DNA from: Reticulascus tulasneorum
Lineage: Eukaryota > Ascomycota > Sordariomycetes > Glomerellales > Reticulascaceae
NCBI GenBank assembly: GCA_001557505.1
Contig: LSAX01000007.1
Span: 3,100,001-3,164,000, forward strand
Reading direction: 5' to 3'
Length of the DNA: 64,000 nt
Positions 11,747-22,446 of the stretch are shown piece after piece (within the stretch, counting starts at the first letter, position 1; every line of letters begins with the position of its first letter). Under the pieces are notes generated by a model. It searched no databases. It was not told the origin of the DNA and saw nothing but the letters and a program-made list of their open reading frames with translations. The position numbers and the translations under genes are program-made.

Positions 11747-13156
11747 ATGGCTACTGCTGCTGTTTTCAATCGTGCCTTGCCTACCCTTCCTGAGGGTTGG
11801 CAGGCAGAAAAGGACTTTAAGGCTGTTGGACAGATCTCAGCTTCGACGCAACGAAGCATTGAGCCAGTCGGACCTCACTTCCTTGCACATGCTCGTCGAG
11901 CTCGACACAAGCGCACCTTCTCCGAGGATGACCGAATCCAAGCACAAGAGGCGGCGAAGAAGGTCGAGAATGACGATGACAGCGATATCAGTGAACCTGA
12001 GGATCCGATGGTACTCCAAAGGGACGCAAAAGATTGGAAGGTAAGTGGATGCAGCACCAGCAGCCTTTCCAGCAGCGCTTTGCCCGACGGACTGACTAAC
12101 GCGATGCCATAGAACCAAGACCATTATCAGGTTCTCGGTATTACAAAATACCGCTACAAGGCTACCGAAGACCAGATCAAGCGAGCTCATCGCAAGAAGG
12201 TTCTGAAGCATCACCCAGATAAGAAGGCTGCTGCGGGTGCCACCGAGGACGACAACTTTTTCAAGTGCATCCAGAAGGCAACCGAAGTCCTCTTGGACCC
12301 TGTGAAACGTCGACAATACGACTCTGTGGACGAGAAGGCAGATGTGGACCCGCCGACCAAGAAGCAGATAGTAAAGCCTAGCAGCTTCTACAAGCTTTGG
12401 GGCAGCGTATTCAAAGCTGAGGCGCGCTTCTCGAAAACTACTCCTGTGCCTGCGTTTGGCGATGCCAAGTCGAGCAAGGAAGATGTCGAGGCCTTCTACA
12501 ACTTCTGGTACAACTTCGACAGCTGGCGATCGTTTGAGTATCTAGACGAGGATGTCCCTGATGACAACGAGAACCGTGACCAGAAGCGTCACATGGAACG
12601 CAAAAATGCCAATGCTCGGAAAAAGAAGAAGGCAGAGGACAATGCACGACTACGGAAGTTGCTCGATGATTGCTCAGCTGCAGATGAACGCATCAAGCGA
12701 TTCAGACAGGAGGCTGGTGCAGCCAAGAACAAGAAGAGACTCGAGAAAGAGGCGGCTGAAAAGAAGGCCCAGGAAGAAGCCCAGCTGAAGAAGGAGGCCG
12801 AGGAAAAGGCTGCCAAGGAAGCTGAAGAAGCCGCCAAAGTGGACCGTGAAGCATCCAAAAAGGCAAAGGAGGCGGCCAAGAACGCTCTCAAGAAGAACAA
12901 GCGAGTTCTCAAAGGCTCAGTCAAGGATGCCAATTACTTTGCGCCCGGGGAACCGTCAGCTGCTACGATCGATGCCGTTCTGGGCGATGTTGAGTTGGTT
13001 CAAGCGAAGATCGACCCCAGTGAGGTAGCTGCTCTTGCTGGTAAGCTCAACGGCTTGAAGGTGGCAGATGAAATCAAGGGTGTTTGGACCGGAGAGGTCA
13101 AGAGACTGGTTAGTGCCGGGAAGCTAAAGGACGGAGACGTAAAGGCCATCGTTTAA
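11747..13156 (+). CDS. ZUO1: Zuotin, ribosome-associated J-domain chaperone
   Basis: J-protein subunit of the ribosome-associated complex; with an Hsp70 partner it helps nascent chains at the ribosomal exit. Exons 11747-12040 and 12113-13156 (GTAAGT...ACTGACTAACG...ATAG, phase 0) give 445 aa; yeast Zuo1 is 433 aa. The J domain starts right after the intron (DHYQVLGITKYRYKATEDQI) with the HPD motif in KHHPDKK. The zuotin homology domain follows (FYNFWYNFDSWRSFEYLDED), then a long highly charged Lys/Glu/Ala helix (about residues 235-350) that in the family binds rRNA. The C-terminal 80 residues form the short helical bundle of the family. Confidence 0.96.
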
Positions 13157-14128
13157 GGAGTCTTCCGGCTCCTTCCATTAAAGAGTATCACATCGCCTGT
13201 GTTTCGGTACAGAAAAGGACGCGAGTGATGACGGCGGAATATTCAGAGCTTTCGGGCTAACATATTAGACAGAAAGAGATTTGATTACAGTTTGAGAAGT
13301 CTAGTGTTCACAATGTGCAATCCCAGATGCTTGACCCCGACAGCCCTGGTAAATAGGGATACAAACTTACAATCATCGGATTCATTGTCGATAGCAGATG
13401 GCCATAGTAACCTCCATGGACAAAGTACACGGCCATTTCAGCGCAAGCGAGTTATAGTCTCGATAGTCCAGGATCCCATCACCAAACGCCCCTAGAACTT
13501 CCGCCCAAGTCATTCTTTGACAGTTGCTGCCTAAGGTGGCTGGGCTAGCTGCAGGGTGGTAGGGAAGCGGCGTCGACTCAGGTGATATCGTGCTGCTTTG
13601 GCGTTTTACTCCGGGAAGTTCCCCGCTCCAATGTCTCTGAGCTGTCAACAGTCGCGACATACCACCATGTACTGTCGACCAGGTCGCATAAGGCTAGTCG
13701 ACATTTTGCTTCTTTGCCGGCATATACTTGTCGATCGGTGCAAAATGCTTACTGTTCACTAATCTGGGCCGATTCAATGGCAGTCGAGTTGGCCCGCGGG
13801 TTCTGGAATGTATATCTGTGCAGCTTCATAAGGTAAACCATCAAGATACATCCCAGTACTTTGGTTGGCACCGTCAGCCGGCATAACTCGTTGCTCCCCA
13901 AACCTATTTGTATTGTTTGCTTTCAGGCCATCGCAAATAATAAAGGATCTCGCAATCCCACTACTTTACCTGGAATTTCAGCAGTCTCCTGCAAACAAGT
14001 AGCCACTCCCGATCTCATCATCTCAATCTCCTACTTTCAGTGCTAAAAAGTCCATTTCCAATTACTTCACTGTTGGATCCAACCCCTCCTGCCAGTTCCA
14101 CCTGCAACCTCACGTTGATATCGCCAAA
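13157..14128. other. Intergenic
   Basis: About 970 bp. Short open frames on both strands show no domain, start context or splice logic. It holds the ZUO1 3' flank and the promoter of the DUF899 gene. Confidence 0.5.
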
Positions 14129-14912
14129 ATGCCTGGAAAGGTATGTTTCGTTGGATTATACCAGCTGCTCCAGAACAAACTTCCTGCTAACTGCCTGGCC
14201 CTAGATTGTTACTCAGGAGGAATGGCTCGAGGCTAGAAAGGCGCTGCTGCAAAAGGAGAAGGAATTGACACGTATCAGTGATCAAATTGCCGCTCAGCGG
14301 CGAGATCTTCCCATGGTGAAGGTCGCGAAGGACTACAAGTTCAACGGGCCAAACGGCTCTACTCTGACTCTTTCCGATCTCTTCGTCGGTAAAGATCAGC
14401 TCCTGATATATCATTTCATGTTCGGCCCGGACGAAGAGAGAGGTTGCAAGGGCTGCGCGTTCGTCGGCGAACATATCCCCGACCTCCGTCACCTGCGATC
14501 AAAAAACACGTCCATGGTCTGCATATCCCGCGCTCCTTTCGAGAAACTGAATGCATGGAAGAATAAACTGGGCTGGGATTTTCCGTGGTATTCTAGTGAG
14601 GGGTCTGATTTCAACTACGACTTCCATGCTACCATGGATGAGAGCGTCAAACCCATCCAGTACAACTTCATGAGTAAAGACGAACTCGAGGCCAAGGGCA
14701 AATCATATCATGTGACAGGCGATCAGCCAGGCCTAAGTGTCTTTCTGAAGCAAGATGGGGACATTTACCACACCTACTCGTCATATGCCAGAGGACTGGA
14801 CCACTTACTCGGCACCTTGCAACTGTTGGACTTGACCCCCTTGGGAAGACAAGATAGTCCGAACGGACCAGCCGAGTACAAGCTGCGCTATGAGTACGAG
14901 GAAGGAGCTTAA
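14129..14912 (+). CDS. DUF899 family thioredoxin-like protein
   Basis: Exon 1 is only 12 nt (14129-14140, MPGK), followed by an intron (GTATGT...CTGCTAACTG...CTAG) and exon 2, 14205-14912, giving 239 aa. The body matches the DUF899 family of predicted thioredoxin-fold proteins: TQEEWLEARKALLQKEKELT, then DLFVGKDQLLIYHFMFGPDE, the Cys pair in GCKGCAFVGEHIPDLRHL, SRAPFEKLNAWKNKLGWDFP and YHTYSSYARGLDHLLGTLQL. A redox role is suggested by the fold and the CxxC-type motif but is not proven for the family. It is probably cytosolic, since no signal peptide is seen. Confidence 0.88.
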
Positions 14913-15916
14913 GTTGTATTTTGATTCAACAAGCCCTTCGGATTAGCGTCATCGCAAATGTTGACCTTGCAACCAGCTCTGGATGATGTTTGCGTATGTC
15001 AGTACTTGGTTCCCAGTTAGTTCAGAATCGAATACAAAGTGATTTATCAGTTACAATGGCTTATCGAATTCTACCTCATACGAAAATGGCCCGCGCAGAT
15101 TCGTGCTCCAGGAATGTGACTCGACACATCTTTGCTCTGTCTCGATGCGTGCCCCTGTTCTCTACAAAGTCCGCTGCCTGAGCCGATGCGTTTCCTCCTC
15201 TCCCTTAAACACATATCATGCCGCCAGTACCCACCCGCCTTGAGCTCTTCAGGTACCCCGGCTCTGGGCCGAAAATAACTTGGACTGCCTGGTTGAGCCT
15301 TGCCAGAAACTCATCTGAAGCTCTCGATCCTCAGTTTGGCTACTTGCTGGGACGATGCCCGACACGTCGAGAGTATTGCTTAGGGGCAAGAGCACTGCTA
15401 CCTTATCTTCCTACTTTAAAGGTAAGTAGGCGAACCTACATTGCGTATTACTTGTCTTCGAAGTATAGATAAGGTAGTACTAAGAAGCCATAACTTTTGC
15501 TTTTCATCCATGATCTTCCATGCTTGGATGTAAAGAAGGAAGCTGCTGTGGAGGGGTTTGTCTACACTTACTAGGTATTTTGTCACCTTAGTCCACATTT
15601 TCGATTGGGAAAGCTCAAACCTGCCACTTCACCTGCATGCTACATCCTGCTTGCCGCAAAAGTGTGACGTGCTGTGTCACCATCGTTTGGCAAACCACTT
15701 CGCAAACGCAACTTGATCATCATGGTCGGGTAAAGCGCCGCCAGCAACTGATATACGTTCTCTCATCACACATCCGCCAGAGCTTCGCGCTCTTCCCAGT
15801 GTATTCGAATCAGGCATTTGTAGTACCCCTATGATCACATACAGCCCACGCAAGAACACCTTCGACAAACTGGCTCTCCCTAAACATCATATGTCCCCCC
15901 GCAGTCATCAGAAACG
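14913..15916. other. Intergenic
   Basis: One kilobase with no supported gene. It contains the 3' flank of the DUF899 gene and the promoter of the membrane protein that follows. Confidence 0.5.
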
Positions 15917-16732
15917 ATGGAGAATAAGAGCAGCACCCAACCCAGGGAAGCAACAACTCCTGTACGGTTTGCGGAAGATGATCCCAATGCTGCACCACAG
16001 GTGATCTTCGACCAGGCTCCCGAGGCAGTCGTAGCCGATGAGCCAGTCGATATCGAAGCTGACCTTTATCCGCCTTCGTCACAACCCGAGAAAACAGCGT
16101 CAAAGAGAACGAGACTGCCCGGCTGGTTGCACAACTGGAAAACGATCGCCCTCATCGTTTCCGTCATCGTGGGGACTGTTCTCACCGCAGTGCTAGTTCC
16201 TACCATGCTTGTGACAAGGAATGCTCCCAGTCAAAACAAGCCAACTGAGACGTCACCCTCCTCTACCACTTCGGCACCAACAGCCGATTTGGCCTCCTCC
16301 TCACGTCATCCATTTGAAACCCCAACACCTAGTCCTGTAAGTACTCGGATCAACACCATCAAGATGCCAGCGTTGCTAACCAGCACTTTCCAGGTCCCTG
16401 ACTGCGAACCCTCCAACTTCCTCCAAGGCGTGGATTGGGTCGGGATTAACGGGGGGATGGATTGGCAATTCAGCTTGGGCAAAGCTGAGAGCGCAAGTGA
16501 CTGTTGCGTGCAATGTCACCAGTCCACCAAGGATGGCTGCAACGCGTGGATGTACGAGCTACCGAGCGGTGGTTTAACACCCCCTTGCAGCATCATCTAC
16601 GGATATAGAGGGAAAAAATCAACAGAAAAATGTGCGAATGGCCACCCGGATGTGGTTTTCGCCAGGGACCTTGACAAACCTGGAAACTTTGGAGGTGGAG
16701 GCCCGTGTTCAGGATCGGTGGTCAATTCCTGA
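15917..16732 (+). CDS. Single-pass membrane protein with Cys-rich (apple/PAN-like) ectodomain
   Basis: Exons 15917-16336 and 16394-16732 give 252 aa. The 57-nt intron (GTAAGT...TTGCTAACC...CCAG) is a multiple of three, so an unspliced reading also stays open. An acidic, Pro-rich cytoplasmic N-terminus (about 70 aa) is followed by a basic stop and one membrane segment, TIALIVSVIVGTVLTAVLV. A Ser/Thr-rich stalk (residues about 105-140) leads to a C-terminal domain with about eight cysteines, including SDCCVQCHQSTKDGCNAW. The topology is probably N-in. The Cys pattern resembles PAN/apple modules and recurs in the secreted protein at 31407; the function is unknown. Confidence 0.82.
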   Translation: MENKSSTQPREATTPVRFAEDDPNAAPQVIFDQAPEAVVADEPVDIEADLYPPSSQPEKTASKRTRLPGWLHNWKTIALIVSVIVGTVLTAVLVPTMLVTRNAPSQNKPTETSPSSTTSAPTADLASSSRHPFETPTPSPVSTRINTIKMPALLTSTFQVPDCEPSNFLQGVDWVGINGGMDWQFSLGKAESASDCCVQCHQSTKDGCNAWMYELPSGGLTPPCSIIYGYRGKKSTEKCANGHPDVVFARDLDKPGNFGGGGPCSGSVVNS

Positions 16733-18796
16733 GTAAGACGCGGACAAGACCGAGATCTTCTGAGGTGGAGGATGCGTGGGAGACTGTGCCCCTGCAGGAA
16801 CAGAGCAGAGCACGCAAGGTCATAGATACTGATCCCGACCTGGCTTACAAGGACGCCAGTGATGCCGTAGGTTGCTCGCTGCTAGATATCAGACTCTGGA
16901 ACAGTAAGGAGCGCGATCGTTTCGGCACGTTCTGAAATGCGACAAAATGATGTAATCAGTCACCAATGGTTCTGAGATACGAGACAAAATAGAGATGAAG
17001 TTTAATTAAGCTACCAGCGACTCAAGGTTACCTTGCGTGCCTTGGTCCTGTCAGCCTCCAACCAGTATCCTGTTGCTAAGGTTGCTATTACTACATCGCA
17101 CGTAGTAGTTGAAATGTGGCGTAATTAGATCAACTGGCTGACAGTGGCCTCGGCTAACCTGTGTCCGGCCTCTCGGGACCTCTGCTACGACAGAACATCG
17201 GGGATGACTTATTAGAGTAGTATTTCTTTGCCTAGTTTCCGATTGCATCACAAAAGTCAAAGAGAGATAATTGGCCCGAATCAAACTGAATCATCTCGGA
17301 GCCTCCTGAAAATCGAGTATGCATTTCGGGAATCTGAAGGTCAATTTAGAGACTTCCTCCGTGGTCTGTGTTGGTAGTGTGCATGAGAATATCCTCGCTG
17401 CCAACGGCAGCAGATAGCATGCCTTATCAACATTCACCAACCAACCCAGTCCAACGGAGACAACCTAGACTACCTCCTAACAAGGCGTATGAAGTTAGGA
17501 GCTCGTTTATGCCTCTCGTTGATCCTCTCAATGGCTCATCGATTGCCCTCGGTTGCCCTGGAGGTTAATCACAGAGCATTTTGTTTTCCAGCTACACGAA
17601 TCTCATGGGACAGAAGCGATTCATCCTTCAACCTCCGCAGCACTGAATCGAACTTTCAATACCTGCGCAACCCGCAGAGCTACACAAGCTCTACCTTTCG
17701 ACTCGCCTTGGATTGAATTCCAGGAAACACATCCTGCCCTGGCCATCTATCTCCCTTTGACCACAACCAGGATATGCCTGGGCCGGCCAGTTTGTTCTCT
17801 ATCCGGAAGAGCTGCATGACGATGACTTCATCTCTGGGTAACCTGAGCGTCTTTCTCAAATTCTCAAATTCTTGTTCTTTGTGGCGACCGAATCCCCTCC
17901 AGCCTTGTCAATTCCCGTCTTCTATCACCTTCCTTTCAGATGGGACTCATCTATTTCTCATATTACCCTGATTAGCCTATATAACGCCTCTTAGTATGGA
18001 CACCGCATATCGATCGGTCACCTGTCCCACCAGCCCACCATGCTTTACGCGAGACTTTACCACTATATATTCTCTCATTCTCATGGCCAATCATGCTGTT
18101 TCCAGCCTGCCCCTTGTCTTCCCCAGACCCCACAACGCCGGTGACTTCGCTCCCGAACCTGACTTCTCTCCCGTTTGTGGGGAACACACGGCCAGTGCCA
18201 CCCTCTCTATCATATCGGGCCTTGCAATCCATGGCGCTTCTCGACAAGACACCTGATATCGTCTCATTTATTATTCGCAAGGAGCCCAGGACTTGGCTCC
18301 GTCATATGCCATGCCAGCTCTGGCTGTTAGTCGACCAACGGATCTGGCAAAGCATCCACTCTCCACCCGCGCTCTCGTCCATATCGGACCGCCTGCCGTG
18401 TGTTGGTCTTGACCAGCTCACACCCTTTGCTTTCCAAGCCCAAGCGGGAATGGCTCCCGTTTGTTGGTAATCTATCGCCCTTTTCCAATAAGTCTCTCAT
18501 TGCCATGGCCATGCCGAAAGGGCCTGATTTCGGGCAAGTGCCGAGCTATCCACCGCTTTGTGGCGACGCCATGGATTTCTGCTTCCGGATCGCGGGACGC
18601 GCCCTCGCCCTTGGCCTCTGCAATGGCTGATGATAAAACCAGGCCAATGTGCCACCCAATTGTCCTACCTCAGCTCACCACCTCTCGCAGTACACCCCAA
18701 GTCGAACATCAAGTCAACCCTTAGCTGGGACCAGTCCAGGACTCTCTTTCCGGACCAGACTTTACCATCGCCCATCTGATATCTCCCACAGCCAAA
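16733..18796. promoter_or_regulatory. Long upstream region of the AA9 LPMO gene
   Basis: About 2 kb with no gene I can support; several short frames overlap but none has splice or domain support. The part from 17,850 is pyrimidine-rich on the + strand. One SYGGRG match (GTGGGG, 18177-18182) is a weak candidate CreA site. Long upstream regions are usual for regulated carbohydrate-active enzyme genes. Confidence 0.4.
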
Positions 18797-19568
18797 ATGC
18801 GTGCTGATATTATTGCCCCCCTCCTCTCCCTCGCCTCCTTGGCAGCTGGCCATGGTGCGGTTACCAGCTACACTATCGATGGCAAGAACTACCCAGGATA
18901 CGAGGGCTTCTCCCCAGCCAGTTCGCCGCAAACCATTCAAAGGCAATGGCCCGATTACAATCCTATCATGACAGTGGGAGACGCGAAGATGCGCTGCAAT
19001 GGCGGCACAGCAGCTCAGCTCACGGCCCCGATCAAAGCTGGTGCTAACATTACCGCGAACTGGAAGCAATGGACCCATGCGCAGGGTCCAGTCATGGTGT
19101 GGCTGTATGATTGCGGTTCAGACTTCAAGAGCTGCACCGGCGATAAGGAAGGATGGTTTAAGATCGATCAGATGGGATTGTGGGGAGACAAGATGAACAG
19201 CGAGAACTGGGCAACAGCCATCGTGTTGAAGAAACTCAAATGGACCAGCCAGATCCCCAAGAACCTCAAACCCGGAAACTACCTCATCCGGCACGAGCTG
19301 CTGGCACTTCACCAAGCCAACACCCCTCAATTCTATCCCGAGTGTGCGCAGATCGCCGTTGAGGGATCTGGCACCGCTGTGCCTCCAGCGTCTTTTCTGA
19401 AGAAGATCCCCGGCTATGCAACTCAGAGCGATCCAGGTGTCACGGTAGGTTCAAAGACCAATCTCACCGCTAACTTGACTAACTTCTTTCAAGGTCGATA
19501 TCTACATGGGCAAGGAAGCAACTTACACACCACCCGGCGGCCCCGTCTGGTCTGGGTTTGTGCAGTAA
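18797..19568 (+). CDS. AA9 lytic polysaccharide monooxygenase (formerly GH61)
   Basis: Secreted copper enzyme that oxidatively cleaves cellulose or related beta-glucans. Exons 18797-19444 and 19494-19568 (GTAGGT...TTCAAG, phase 0) give 240 aa. The signal peptide ends at Gly18, so cleavage exposes His19 (HGAVTS), the N-terminal copper ligand. The second copper His is His94 in QWTHAQGPVMVWLYDCG. The second-sphere block RHELLALHQANTPQFYPECAQ supplies Gln178 and the axial Tyr180. The conserved NPIMTVGDAKMRCNGG is present. The catalytic domain ends normally at PPGGPVWSGFVQ, with no linker or carbohydrate-binding module. The stop codon sits inside a donor-like CAGTAAGTG, so a further short exon cannot be excluded. 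Confidence 0.93.
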
Positions 19569-20066
19569 GTGCTTGGGCATTTGTTATACTCTGGACTGCA
19601 TTCGTGGTGTCTTTGATTTGCGTATGGACCACAGAGATGCATCCATCTCGCTATCGTGAGAGTGGAGGGGGCAATATCACAAGCCGTGGCGCTCTTGTAG
19701 GTACATATATATCTCTTCGGCTGATTTTAGTTACCAATAGAGTAACTGTTGACTCTCCAAATTGCTCCAAATTGCGCATGTTGTGATGCTCACCAGGTTC
19801 GATGACGACGCCCTTCTGTTTCAGGGGTTGATGGCTGTCAACTCAAATTCTTTGGATGCGCAAAGGGCTTTCCATGTTGGCACACTTGCCGCCTTAGTAG
19901 TTATGCAATGCCTTGTCATTTGAACAGTATTAGCGTATTCCGTTGTGTTTGTACAATACAATATGCTCCCGAGTTCGTACAGTATAATCCGCATACTTCG
20001 TGTCCGAATGATATGACACCGCTAGCGCCAAATGGTAACACGCGTAACCAGCGTAAGACTGCCAAT
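19569..20066. other. Intergenic
   Basis: A 3' flank between the convergent LPMO (+) and MCP1-like (-) genes. No feature is supported. Confidence 0.5.
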
Positions 20067-21154
20067 TCAAAAAGGAAGCCTTGCGTACAAACCATCGTAC
20101 AGCTTGCCCACCCACCCATCCGTCAAACCCCCTCTGCCTACAACGCCTAGGCCTCCGGCAGCCCAGAGACCAGCGAAAATGACCGCGACTCCGTGAATAC
20201 CCCACCAAGTCCTACGCCGTCGCTTCCGTATCTTCTTGTCTAAGACTCTGCTGCCACTGCCGCTCCATCCCATTGCCGTCGGTGCGATACCCAGCCACTT
20301 GGCTGCCCCCCAGACCATGTGGCCGCATCCAATCCCAAGCAACCCCACGTACGCCACCCATGCGGTGAGCCCGTGACGAACAAAGCCGTGGGCGACGTAT
20401 CCTAGCCCAATGTTTGAACTGTCTCCCTCCACCTTCAATGGCAGGACACGGTTCACCCCGATATGCGCAAACAGGAAGGCTGCGAATGCGTAGCCTGACA
20501 TGGAAATGTAGCTCAACGGCGGCCATATTCGACCCATACTGCCCCAAGAAGAAGAGTTCAACGAAGAAGACGAGTGGGAAGTCTTTTCGGTGCGCGATCG
20601 GTATAAAGCATACATGCCAGGCGTAGAGCCGCCATATCGGCGCAGATTCTGGGATCGGCGGAGCAGTCGAAGTGCGATGCCAGACGCAATATGGGCAATG
20701 ATCGGTATGCCTACCAGAAGCGGTTCGGTGAGTGGTGTTTGGTAGATCTCGCGAGCTAGTATCATGTATGTTTCGGACCCGGGAACGGATTGGGTGATTA
20801 GCGGTATTATGGAGGTGTTGGCTAGATGAATTGAGGTGAATATGGACAGGGCGAAGGTCGAATACTTCTGGATGCGAGTAACTATGATAAAGTCAATTCC
20901 TCTTCCTCCGAACAATGACGTATTGATGGACAGAACGAAGACGCACGATAGTATATAGCTCCATGGCCGCTGCCACTCAAGCCCAGAGGGGTCGTTGACG
21001 TGTGTTGCAGGGACGTCGTGCTGCTCTCCATTGATTCCTCCGGTAACGGTGGCAGGTCTTTCTCAGTGTCTGGTTCCATTGGCGTAGGATCCAACTGGAG
21101 AAGCGATATGAGCGTCTCCTCAGAAGCCCTGGGATTGAGGGACCTGGAGTCCAT
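20067..21154 (-). CDS. MCP1-family (DUF1691) multipass mitochondrial membrane protein
   Basis: Exons 21154-20947 and 20881-20067 (donor GTGCGT, acceptor TCATAG) give 340 aa. Splicing restores GAIYYLTRIQKYSTFA, the conserved entry into the membrane domain. An acidic, Ser/Pro-rich N-terminus (about 65 aa) precedes about five hydrophobic segments, including ALSIFTSIHLANTSIIPLIT, PLLVGIPIIAHIASGIAL, YAFAAFLFAHIGVNRVLPL and GVAVIFAGLWAAGGLGVV. Yeast Mcp1 is an outer-membrane partner of Vps13 that links mitochondria to vacuoles and to lipid homeostasis; the same role here is inferred from family membership. Confidence 0.82.
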
Positions 21155-21726
21155 GGCGGCAGCTGGACTTCCTCGGCGGCGGAGGTGTGGTTGGGCTTTA
21201 ACTCAAGGTAGGATTCGTACAACGTCCACCCTCATTTTCTAGGACGTTGGGATGGATGTTCGAAGGTCCGCGAATTCAGACAAGGCGCTGACAATGGGTG
21301 GCGTTTCATAGGTCCAGGTGGCTTGTTCGCAGCCGCTTTTAGGCAGCGTAGGGATTATCAGCGCATGCAGGCCCCAGACTACAGTACAAGATCTGATTAG
21401 CGTCAGTTATTAGTGGATCATTGCAGCCAGCCGAGGCCCCTGCCACCAGTGACTACAGTGATCGCAGCCCGGCCATGATCGCCTAGGTAATTAGCTTGGT
21501 AGAGAAGAGTGACCATTAATTTATGGTGGACCAAAGCTTCTTTCCGATCTCCTTCAATCATAGGGCTCTATCCCAACGACGTGGCTTCCGGATTCCTTCC
21601 AAAACCAGTCCAAACAGCATTCGACAGTCGTGAACAACCTCGCTATCAACCTTCAATCCTGCTGATTTATCCGTCCCAAAAGCCCTGACAAGGAGCGCCG
21701 GTTTCACAGTAGCCGAATTCGCAAAC
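21155..21726. promoter_or_regulatory. Divergent promoter between MCP1-like and C2H2 genes
   Basis: A 570-bp intergenic region with no supported ORF. It serves the 5' ends of both flanking genes. Confidence 0.45.
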
Positions 21727-22301
21727 ATGCCTCCGGTACGTTCATCGCGTTGGAGTCGGGAGCAACGCTAATATCGAGCCTCTAGAGACACCAGACCTTA
21801 CCCCCAGCCCAGACTTCGTCTGCACGCGAGGCCCTGCAGTCCTTCTACTGTAGTCTCTGCTCCAAAGGCTACACTCGAATGAACGATTACGAAGCGCATC
21901 TCAGCAGCTATGATCATAGTCATAAACAGCGGTTAAGGGACATGAAAGCCATGGTGCGGGATCCCAATGCGGGCGCCAGAGCCAGGAAAGCCGAGGCCAA
22001 AGCGGACGGCCTCGTGAGCATAAAACTTGCTGGGGCGGAACAGCAGTTGCCCCAGCAGCCCCAGCAGGCAGCTGGTGGCGGCTTCAAGAAAGGCGGTTTC
22101 AAGAAGTCCGGCTTCAAGTCCGCGTTCACTCCGGTGGATGGGCCAGCAGCTGCAACGGCGCCCGAACCCCAAAAGAGCGAGTTGGGCCGGGCTCTCGAGG
22201 CCAGCAGGGACAAGTTTACGGCGCAGGCAAACGATGAGGGTGAGAGTGACACGGAGGACGAAGGTTACGAGCTCTATGATCCTAGGGTTCCGACGAATTG
22301 A
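21727..22301 (+). CDS. Small C2H2 zinc-finger protein (GPATCH8/ZNF804-type finger)
   Basis: Exon 1 is a 9-nt microexon (21727-21735, MPP); exon 2 is 21786-22301, with a 50-nt intron (GTACGT...GCTAATA...CTAG), giving 174 aa. One C2H2 finger lies near residues 24-48: FYCSLCSKGYTRMNDYEAHL then SSYDHSHKQRLRDMKAMVRD. That long spacing and the SYDHxHKQRL tail are typical of nuclear RNA-related proteins such as GPATCH8. The middle carries FKK/FKS repeats (GGFKKGGFKKSGFKSAF) and the C-terminus is acidic (DEGESDTEDEGYELYDPR). The function is unknown; a nuclear RNA-processing role is an inference. Confidence 0.85.
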
Positions 22302-22446
22302 GCATTGCCAACGCCAAAGGGATTACATTGATTATCCCCTGGAAAACAATCCAAAGTCTACTCACGACGCACCATGGCTCGAACAACTCAAGCCAGCATC
22401 GAAAAATCCCGGCCGGTGGACGATCCAGACTCGGTCGTATTACGCA

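Noticed and set aside
17360..18780. Several overlapping + strand ORFs before the LPMO gene
   Set aside because: Pyrimidine-rich upstream DNA keeps many frames open; none has a domain or fits splicing into the LPMO.
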